Assembly (NCBI GenBank): GCA_017084465.1
Contig: CP070896.1
Coordinates: 4,639,501 to 4,703,500 of the forward strand
Direction of reading: 5' to 3'
Origin: Lacrimispora xylanisolvens
GTDB lineage: Bacteria > Bacillota > Clostridia > Lachnospirales > Lachnospiraceae
Length of the DNA: 64,000 bases
A program made the position numbers and the translations under genes. How positions within the stretch are numbered: the first letter of the stretch is position 1; every line of letters begins with the position of its first letter. Shown piece by piece: positions 58,218-64,000 of this stretch. The notes beneath the pieces are model-generated. The model had not been told where the DNA came from. It did no database searches and saw only the letters and a program-made list of their open reading frames with translations.

Positions 58218-59022
58218 TCAACCGCCCTGTATGACAACCCGTTTTAATGCCCGCTTTTCTAAATACCGCCCGATGAGTACAAATGTAAACAGCCAGAATG
58301 TCTGTTTTAGGATGCTGATGGTAACATCAGGTCCTGTTATATCACCGGCAAAGATTCTAAACGGAACATTCTGTGCGGAGGCAAAGGGAAGAAATTCCAC
58401 AATCCTTCGTACATGGTCTGGAAGAAAGGGAAGCGGTATTACGGAACCACTTAAAAACTCCGCTAAAGAGGTTACAAACAGTTTAATCCCCTGTGAAGAG
58501 ACAGTGTAAAACACGGACATGTAGATAATCATGTTAAAAGCCACAATGAGAAGCAGTCCAAGTGTCATCGATAAAATTGTAATAGCCCAGGTACTCACAT
58601 CTCCCGGCAGTGTAAGTCCGTAGGGAGCAGGAAGAAACCAGGAGAATATCAGGATGGGCATGCAGCGCAGCACTGCTTTGGGAAAGCCGGACTGCCAGAC
58701 CTCTGACAAACCACATATCGTAAAGGCGGACCGGCCGGCATAATTCATAGGCCACATCTCCGGTCGTAATGGAATTAAAAAGCTCTGATTCCCAGAACCA
58801 GACCATATAAAGAGCCAGAAATGCCTGCTGGAGCCACACATAAGTGGAAAGCGCTTCAAAGGTCATGGGAAAGCTTTCGGGGGAAGCCTGGTAGAACGCC
58901 CGGAATAAAAGGATCTCCATGGATCCCCATACAAATTGTGTCACCATTCCGGAAAGGGCGGCAGTACGGTATTGCAATCCCCGGATAAAACGGATGCGGA
59001 AAAAAGACCAGTATTTTTTCAT
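58218..59022 (-). CDS. ABC-2 type permease, paralogous partner, one apparent frameshift
   Basis: About 267 residues, six helices. It starts MKKYWSFFRIRFIRG at the ATG at 59022, behind GGAGGGG on the minus strand, and contains TTGDVAYELCRPVRLYDMW, the same loop as in its partner. One extra base in the G run 58680-58682 breaks the frame; corrected, RGLAVRLSKAVLRCMPIL continues to the stop at 58218. Confidence 0.86.
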
Positions 59023-59032
59023 CTCGCCCCTC

Positions 59033-59833
59033 CTAAATCTGAAATTCCCGGTAAAGGGAGGCAACAATCTCATCCAAGGTGGCACATGGGGGCTCACAGC
59101 GGGATTTCAAATCAGAAAGAGTTCCGTCTAATAATAGCCGGCCTTTGCCGATCAGCAGAACCCTGTCTGCAAGTGCATCAATGTCCTGCATGTCATGAGT
59201 GGTAAGAAGGACTGTGGTTTTGTGGATCCGGTTCAGCTTTCTGATAAAATCCCGGACTGCCAGCTTTGAAACGGCATCCAGCCCAATGGTGGGTTCATCA
59301 AGAAAAAGGATCTTCGGGGTATGGAGAAGAGAGGCTGCAATTTCGCAGCGCATGCGCTGACCCAGAGAAAGCTGTCTTGCCGGAGTTTTAATTAACTCTT
59401 CCAGTGCAAGAAGTTCAGTGAGTTCTTCTAATGTAGTTAAGTATTGGTGATTGGGGATCTCGTAGATGTCGCGGAGCAGTTCAAAGGAATCAATTACAGG
59501 AACATCCCACCAAAGCTGGGTGCGCTGACCGAATACAACGCCGATGTCCTTTACATGTTCCCTTCTGTCCTTCCATGGAATCCGGCCGTTGATCAGACAT
59601 GTCCCATTATCCGGAGTTAAAATGCCGCTTAAAATTTTGATGGTGGAGCTTTTTCCGGCACCGTTGGGGCCAATATAGCCTACCATCTCTCCGTCTCCGA
59701 TAGAAAAGGAAATATCGGACAGAGCATGGACCGTGTCGGTCTCCTTGTGAAAAAGCGCCTTTACCGCATTGGAAAATCCGGCACTTCTTCTTGTGACTTT
59801 GAACGTCTTGTTCATGTGTTCCACTTGAATCAT
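59033..59833 (-). CDS. ABC-2 exporter ATP-binding protein
   Basis: A 266-residue ATPase. Walker A is GPNGAGKSSTIKIL, the signature LSLGQRMRCEIAASLL, Walker B ILFLDEPTIGLD, and the H loop LLTTHDMQD. The FGQRTQLWWDVPVIDSF segment identifies the ABC-2 subclass paired with ABC2_membrane_6 permeases. The ATG at 59833 follows AGGAGG. It is first in its operon behind a leader of about 240 bases. Confidence 0.9.
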   Translation of the reverse strand: MIQVEHMNKTFKVTRRSAGFSNAVKALFHKETDTVHALSDISFSIGDGEMVGYIGPNGAGKSSTIKILSGILTPDNGTCLINGRIPWKDRREHVKDIGVVFGQRTQLWWDVPVIDSFELLRDIYEIPNHQYLTTLEELTELLALEELIKTPARQLSLGQRMRCEIAASLLHTPKILFLDEPTIGLDAVSKLAVRDFIRKLNRIHKTTVLLTTHDMQDIDALADRVLLIGKGRLLLDGTLSDLKSRCEPPCATLDEIVASLYREFQI

Positions 59834-60072
59834 ATAAATTCCTCCTGGTAGTAATATTTGTGAACGGTTCATTCCTGCAGCGGGCAGCTCCTGCTATAAA
59901 AGGGAAGAGGTCTGTCATAACTGGTCAGAACGTTCTAATATCTTTCCAAGCGGTCAGTGCAGGCGTAACAGCCAGCACAGCTCTCCGGATTTCATTCCGG
60001 GGACTCTACCGTGGTATCAATATTCTCTTTTCCTGAATTAAGATGTGAGTTTAGATATGGAAAAGGACTTAT
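59834..60072 (-). ncRNA. long structured 5' leader of the ABC-2 exporter operon, class unknown
   Basis: This noncoding stretch of about 240 bases separates a consensus promoter from the ATPase gene. On the minus strand it contains the stem GTGCTGGC/GCCTGCAC around loop TGTTAC (forward 59957-59978), a CCGG/CCGG hairpin near 59985-60000, and the palindrome AGAACGTTCT (59927-59936). There is no ORF and no terminator hairpin before the ribosome site. I compared it mentally with cobalamin, T-box, guanidine, THF and Mn2+ riboswitches and found no convincing match. Confidence 0.35.
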
Positions 60073-60101
60073 AGTCTATCATCACAGGAAAAAAGTGTCA
60101 A
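60073..60101 (-). promoter_or_regulatory. promoter of the ABC-2 exporter operon
   Basis: On the minus strand, TTGACA (forward 60096-60101) and TAGACT (forward 60073-60078) are separated by 17 bases. It is divergent from the metal-operon promoter, whose -35 starts 18 bases away. Confidence 0.7.
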
Positions 60102-60119
60102 TACCCTGGCAAAAGGTAC

Positions 60120-60148
60120 TTGACAAATTATTATTTAATGATTAATAT
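60120..60148 (+). promoter_or_regulatory. promoter of the metal-efflux operon
   Basis: TTGACA at 60120-60125 and TAATAT at 60143-60148 with a 17-base spacer. It is followed directly by the ArsR-type operator. Confidence 0.85.
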
Positions 60149-60152
60149 TAAC

Positions 60153-60174
60153 ATATGAACAGTTATTCACATAT
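60153..60174. promoter_or_regulatory. ArsR/SmtB-type operator
   Basis: The near-palindrome ATATGAACAGT-TATTCACATAT resembles the ATATGAA-N-TTCATAT operators of the CadC/SmtB group. It lies just downstream of the -10 box and before the ArsR gene, so autorepression relieved by metal is expected. Confidence 0.75.
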
Positions 60175-60195
60175 TAATATGTAAGGAGGTAACAG

Positions 60196-60576
60196 ATGGC
60201 AGAAGAAGAGAAACTCGCTCGTGATGGAGAGATTGATCAGTGTGATTTTATCTGTGTTCATGAGAATGTTGTTAATCAGGTATTAAAAGCCATGCCAAAA
60301 GAGCAGCAGCTCATGGATCTTGCAGATTTTTTTAAAATTTTCGGCGACCCAACGAGAATCAGAATTCTCTATGTGCTCAGCCAGTCCCAGATGTGTGTCT
60401 GTGACATTGCCAATCTGCTTCAGATGGGGCAGTCGGCTATATCCCATCAGCTTCGTGTGTTAAAGCAGATGCGTCTGGTGAAGTTTAAAAGAGAAGGAAA
60501 GACCGTTTTTTATTCTCTGGCAGATGGACATATACAAACCATCCTGGCTCAGGGAATGGAGCATATAAACGAATAA
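60196..60576 (+). CDS. ArsR/SmtB-family metal-responsive repressor (CadC/CzrA type)
   Basis: A 126-residue winged-helix repressor. The recognition helix region is QMCVCDIANLLQMGQSAISH, in which CVCD carries the two Cys of the alpha-3 thiolate metal site. The C-terminal helix DGHIQTILAQGMEH offers Asp, His and Glu/His ligands of the alpha-5 site. Both site types being present suggests Cd/Zn/Pb sensing. It is first gene of the efflux operon. Confidence 0.9.
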   Translation: MAEEEKLARDGEIDQCDFICVHENVVNQVLKAMPKEQQLMDLADFFKIFGDPTRIRILYVLSQSQMCVCDIANLLQMGQSAISHQLRVLKQMRLVKFKREGKTVFYSLADGHIQTILAQGMEHINE

Positions 60577-60615
60577 TATTTCACATCAAATAGAGAGAAA
60601 AGGAGAAGAGGAAAG

Positions 60616-60840
60616 ATGAAAAAAATAGTTAAATTAGAGGGTCTTTGCTGTGCAAACTGTGCAGCTAAAATTGAAGAAGAGGTTAAAAAATTAAATGGTG
60701 TGGAAAGCGCATCCTTAAGTTTCATGACCCAGAGATTAACCATGGAAGTTTCAGAAGAAAAAGTGGATGAGATTATGGAAGCAGCCAGAAAAACAGCCTA
60801 TAAGATTGAACCGGAAGCAGAATTTAAAGTCCTTCGGTAA
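60616..60840 (+). CDS. heavy-metal-associated domain protein (metallochaperone-like)
   Basis: A 74-residue ferredoxin-like HMA domain with the metal motif GLCCANCAAKIEEE (CCxxC). ZntA/CadA-type ATPases often carry this domain at their own N-terminus; here it is a separate gene 16 bases upstream of an ATPase that lacks one. It probably delivers metal to that ATPase or its sensor. Confidence 0.88.
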   Translation: MKKIVKLEGLCCANCAAKIEEEVKKLNGVESASLSFMTQRLTMEVSEEKVDEIMEAARKTAYKIEPEAEFKVLR

Positions 60841-60855
60841 GCAAAAGGAGCAGTT

Positions 60856-62734
60856 ATGACAAAGAAACAGAAAATCATGGGAATCAGACTGGTCATAAGT
60901 GCCGTATTCTTCGCTCTTGCCATGGCGGCCGAGGGAAAAGTTTTCTGGTACTGGATCTTATTTATTATTTCTTACCTGGCTGCAGGCTATGATATCCCCT
61001 TAAGAGCAGTCAGAAATATAAAAAATGGTCAGTTCTTTGACGAAAACTTTTTAATGTCAGTGGCAACCTTTGGAGCAATCGGGATCGGAGCTCTGGAAGA
61101 AGCAGTGGGCGTTATGCTGTTTTATCAGATCGGAGAGCTGTTTAACGATTATGCAGTAAACAGGTCAAGAAAATCCATAACAGATCTTATGGACATTAAT
61201 CCGGAATATGCCAATCTGCTTCGTAATGGAGCGGAGGAGAAGGTAGATCCCTATGAAGTGGAAGTTGACGATATCATTGTAGTAAAGCCTGGAGAAAAAG
61301 TGCCTCTTGACGGAGTTGTGGTAAAAGGCAGCAGCAGTCTTGATACCAAAGCATTAACGGGAGAATCCATGCCTGTTGAGATCAAAGAGAATGATCCGGT
61401 TATAAGCGGTTCCATCAATTTAAGTGGTGTTCTAGAGGTTCGGGTTACCAGACTTTTTTGATGATTCCACAGTTGCCAAGATCCTGGAACTGGTGGAGAA
61501 TGCCAGTTCGAGAAAGGCCAGAGCAGAAAACTTTATCACCAGATTTGCAAGAGTCTATACGCCTGTTGTAGTAGTCCTTGCCTTAATGCTTGGCGTTATT
61601 CCCCCGTTATTTACTGGTGACTGGGGAACCTGGATTTACCGTGCCTGCAGCTTTTTAGTTGTTTCCTGTCCCTGTGCACTGGTCATATCCGTTCCATTAA
61701 GCTTTTTTGGAGGACTTGGAGCGGCCTCTGGCCAGGGAATTCTGTTAAAGGGGAGCAACTATCTGGAAGCCATGGCAAATTTGGATACGGTGGTTTTTGA
61801 TAAAACAGGAACGTTAACAACCGGAAAATTCCAGGTTACCAGTGTGGATCCGCTTGCAGGAACAAAAGAAGAGCTCTTAGAGCTTTCTGCCTATGGTGAA
61901 TTTCATTCCAATCATCCCATTGCCCATTCGGTAAAAGAAGCTTACGGGAAAGCGCTTGATCCGTCAATGGTAGGCACTGCGGAAGAAATTGCAGGATTTG
62001 GAGTAAAAACAAGGGTTTTTACACAGAATAAGGAAAGAGAGCTTTATATCGGGAATGCCAGACTTATGGAAAGGCAGGGAATTGCTGTAAATGCAGCAGA
62101 TTCCATGGCAGGAACAACCCTTTATATCGCAGATAACAACACTTATCTTGGCAGTGTTACGATTTCAGATACCATCAGGGAAGATGTTCCACAAGCATTA
62201 AAGGGCTTAAGGGCAGCTGGAGTGAAAAAGTTAGTGATGCTTACCGGCGACAAACCTGAGGTAGGAAAACTGGTGGGAGAAAAGCTTGGACTTGATGAGG
62301 TTCATGGAGGTCTTCTTCCCGGCGATAAAGTAGGCAAGGTGGAAGAGCTGCTGACAAAGAAGCATAAGGATGCAGCAATTGCCTTTGTTGGGGATGGAAT
62401 TAACGATGCACCGGTTCTTGCCCGTGCCGATGTGGGGATTGCCATGGGTCAGATTGGTTCTGATGCAGCTGTGGAAGCTGCAGACGTGGTAATCATGACC
62501 GATGAGCTTACGAAATTAGTTGATACAATTCTGATTGCCAGAAAAACGGTGGGAATTGTAAAGCAGAATATTATTTTTGCCATAGGTGTGAAGGTACTGA
62601 TTCTCATCCTTTCAGCAGCAGGAATTGCTACCATGTGGGCCGCTGTTTTCGGTGATGTAGGCGTTTCTGTGATTGCGATTTTAAATGCAGTCCGGGCGCT
62701 TCGGTATCAAAACAGGAATAAAAAAACACATTGA
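60856..62734 (+). CDS. P1B-type heavy-metal-translocating ATPase (Zn/Cd/Pb), one apparent frameshift
   Basis: About 626 residues. It lacks the N-terminal metal domain, which is encoded upstream. The transmembrane CPC motif (VSCPCALVIS), phosphorylation site DKTGTLTTG, TGES actuator motif and hinge GDGINDAPVLA are all present, as is LTGDKPE. HP motif: SNHPIAHS. One extra T in the run 61454-61459 breaks the frame; correction gives TRLFDDSTVAKILELVENASS. It exports divalent metals. Specificity for Zn, Cd or Pb is inferred from CPC plus the CadC-like regulator. Confidence 0.92.
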
Positions 62735-62759
62735 CAAATTTTTTTTAAGCTGTTATATT
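62731..62759 (+). promoter_or_regulatory. promoter upstream of glnA
   Basis: TTGACA at 62731-62736 and TATATT at 62754-62759 with a 17-base spacer, overlapping the stop of the ATPase gene. It would start a leader of about 185 bases before glnA. Confidence 0.75.
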
Positions 62760-62772
62760 TTACACATATGAC

Positions 62773-62825
62773 GGGGTGGTGCGAAGATGGTCCATGAAGT
62801 GAGGCTGTGTTTGCCCACCCTTTTT
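62773..62825 (+). terminator. long hairpin with T run at the head of the glnA leader
   Basis: GGGTGG (62774-62779) pairs with CCACCC (62815-62820). Inner helices GCGAA/TTTGC and ATGGTC/GGCTGT (with G-U pairs) give one long stem ending in TTTTT. It could end the metal operon or act as a first conditional terminator for glnA. Confidence 0.65.
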
Positions 62826-62873
62826 CTAGGTATTATTTTCTTCAGGAACCTCGTTCCCCATAGAGCAGAGACG

Positions 62874-62924
62874 CTTTGCAAGGATCGCATAAGTGGCAAA
62901 GAGTCCCATAAGGCGGGACTCTTT
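62874..62924 (+). promoter_or_regulatory. attenuator-like alternative hairpins before glnA
   Basis: The terminator-like stem AAAGAGTCCC/GGGACTCTTT (62898-62924) is followed by ATT. An upstream stem CTTTGC (62874-62879)/GCAAAG (62896-62901) uses the same AAAG bases, so the two are mutually exclusive. A further GGAAC/GTTCC hairpin lies at about 62845-62857. This is the layout of an antitermination switch for glnA. Confidence 0.55.
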
Positions 62925-62953
62925 ATTCAATCATGAGAAAAGGAGAGTGTTAT

Positions 62954-64000
62954 ATGAGCAAGTACAGCAAAGAAGATATTTTCCGCATTGTGGAAGAAGA
63001 AGATGTGGAATTTATCCGTCTTCAGTTTACGGATATATTCGGCATGTTAAAAAACGTTGCAATCACAAAGAATATGCTGGGAAAAGCCCTGGATAACCGC
63101 TGTATGTTTGATGGTTCTTCCATAGAGGGGTTTGTAAGAAGTGAAGAATCTGATATGTATCTTTATCCGGATCTGGATACCTTTGAGATATTCCCATGGC
63201 GTCCCCAGCAGGGGAAAGTTGCAAGGCTGATGTGCGATGTACACTGCCCCGACCAGACTCCTTTTGAAGGAGATCCCCGGTTTGTTATGAAAAAGGTATT
63301 AAAAAAAGCAAGTGATATGGGATTTGTATTTCATGCAGGCCCGGAATGCGAATTTTTCCTTTTTCACATGGATGAGGAAGGTCAGCCCACCACAGATACC
63401 CATGAAATGGCTGGGTATTTTGATGTAGCCCCCATTGACCAGGCGGAGAATGTCCGCAGAGACATGATCCTCACTCTGGAAGAGATGGGCTTTATGATCG
63501 AGGCATCCCACCATGAGATCGCCCCAGGTCAGCATGAGATTGATTTTCAGTATGCAGAAGGTATGGTGACAGCTGATAATATTATGACATTTAAGATGGC
63601 AGTTAAGGCAATTGCTAAGCGCCACGGTCTTCATGCCACCTTTATGCCAAAACCCAAGGCTGGTGTCAATGGTTCCGGAATGCACATTAACATGTCCCTT
63701 TCTGATTTAACAGGTAAGAATATGTTTGAGGATCCGGAGGATGAGCTGGGATTAAGCCAGACGGCTTACCAGTTTATGGCAGGCATTCTTCACCATATGC
63801 AGGGAATGACTATTTTAACCAATCCTCTTGTCAATTCCTACAAACGTCTTGTACCCGGATATGATGCTCCGGTTTATGTGGCATGGTCAGCCCGGTCCAA
63901 TCGAAGCTCTATGATTAAGATTCCCTGTGCAAGAGGAGAAAGTACACGCATCGAGCTGCGCAGCCCGGATTCTGCAGTCAATCCCTATCTGGCACTTGCG
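62954..64000 (+). CDS. glnA: glutamine synthetase type I, 3' end outside window
   Basis: 349 codons of a protein usually near 440 residues. The N-terminal beta-grasp ([19 protein letters not shown]), FDGSSIEGF, catalytic [34 protein letters not shown] and [15 protein letters not shown] are all present. The Tyr adenylylation site and any alpha-type feedback Arg near the start were not tested. The ATG at 62954 follows AAAGGAGAG. It is intact to the window edge. Confidence 0.96.
   Translation, partial: MSKYSKEDIFRIVEEEDVEFIRLQFTDIFGMLKNVAITKNMLGKALDNRCMFDGSSIEGFVRSEESDMYLYPDLDTFEIFPWRPQQGKVARLMCDVHCPDQTPFEGDPRFVMKKVLKKASDMGFVFHAGPECEFFLFHMDEEGQPTTDTHEMAGYFDVAPIDQAENVRRDMILTLEEMGFMIEASHHEIAPGQHEIDFQYAEGMVTADNIMTFKMAVKAIAKRHGLHATFMPKPKAGVNGSGMHINMSLSDLTGKNMFEDPEDELGLSQTAYQFMAGILHHMQGMTILTNPLVNSYKRLVPGYDAPVYVAWSARSNRSSMIKIPCARGESTRIELRSPDSAVNPYLALA

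Noticed and set aside
59927..59936. AGAACGTTCT as a LexA (SOS) box
   Set aside because: The Gram-positive box requires GAAC and GTTC separated by four bases; here they abut.
59834..60072. Cobalamin riboswitch or T-box upstream of the ABC-2 exporter
   Set aside because: A fragment like GAAAUCCGGAG and a UACCACGG stretch recall these classes, but the B12 box, T-box sequence in proper position and a terminator are missing.

Overview
The window reads as chromosomal DNA of an anaerobic Firmicute, most likely a Lachnospiraceae (Clostridium cluster XIVa / Lacrimispora-like) gut or soil bacterium. The basis is moderate-to-low GC, strong AGGAGG ribosome sites, a cdaA-cdaR-ptsH-ptsI neighbourhood, GPH sugar symporters, SLH and choline-binding-type wall anchors, and type I-alpha glutamine synthetase. 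There are no rRNA or tRNA genes and no CRISPR array.

Layout. 1-18.5 kb is an accessory catabolic island: a BKACE-type keto-acid cleavage enzyme, thiolase, both CoA-transferase subunits and a phloretin/diacetylphloroglucinol-hydrolase-type C-C hydrolase. A PucR-type regulator follows on the other strand. Then come an iron-sulfur-flavoprotein-like reductase, a fumarate-reductase-type flavoprotein, an IS110-family element, a NuoG/NfnB-like iron-sulfur flavoprotein and a truncated NuoF-like ferredoxin protein. The island ends with an AraC regulator, a GPH symporter and a family 2 glycoside hydrolase. Together these could take a flavonoid glycoside or dihydrochalcone to acetyl-CoA (inference). 18.6-23.5 kb holds a flavodoxin, a BusR-like GntR/RCK_C regulator and a 7TM-DISM histidine kinase with a BTAD-type response regulator. 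23.6-28.8 kb is one very large SLH/choline-binding surface protein. 28.9-31.9 kb is an OpuC-type osmolyte importer under a consensus promoter overlapped by a long palindrome. 32-36.7 kb is a MacB/YknXYZ-like ABC system with two paralogous permeases. 36.8-42.4 kb holds two unknown membrane proteins, the c-di-AMP synthase CdaA, its partner CdaR, HPr and enzyme I. 42.5-57.4 kb holds a polysaccharide-polymerase-like protein, an AraC regulator, Ddl, a DapF-like protein lacking one catalytic Cys, a PAS-GGDEF-EAL protein, two aminotransferases, an AI-2E-family exporter, a GH25 lysozyme, a MATE exporter and a NifX-like His-rich protein. 57.4-60.1 kb is an ABC-2 exporter operon on the minus strand behind a long leader. 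60.1-62.7 kb is an ArsR/HMA/P1B-ATPase metal-efflux operon. The window ends inside glnA, behind an attenuator-like leader.

Quality warning. About 28 reading-frame breaks occur, most at mononucleotide runs, and in each case except the IS110 transposase (less clear) the second frame continues the same protein family. They are best read as sequencing or assembly indels rather than decay. Affected genes are annotated here as single corrected CDSs, with the break position given.
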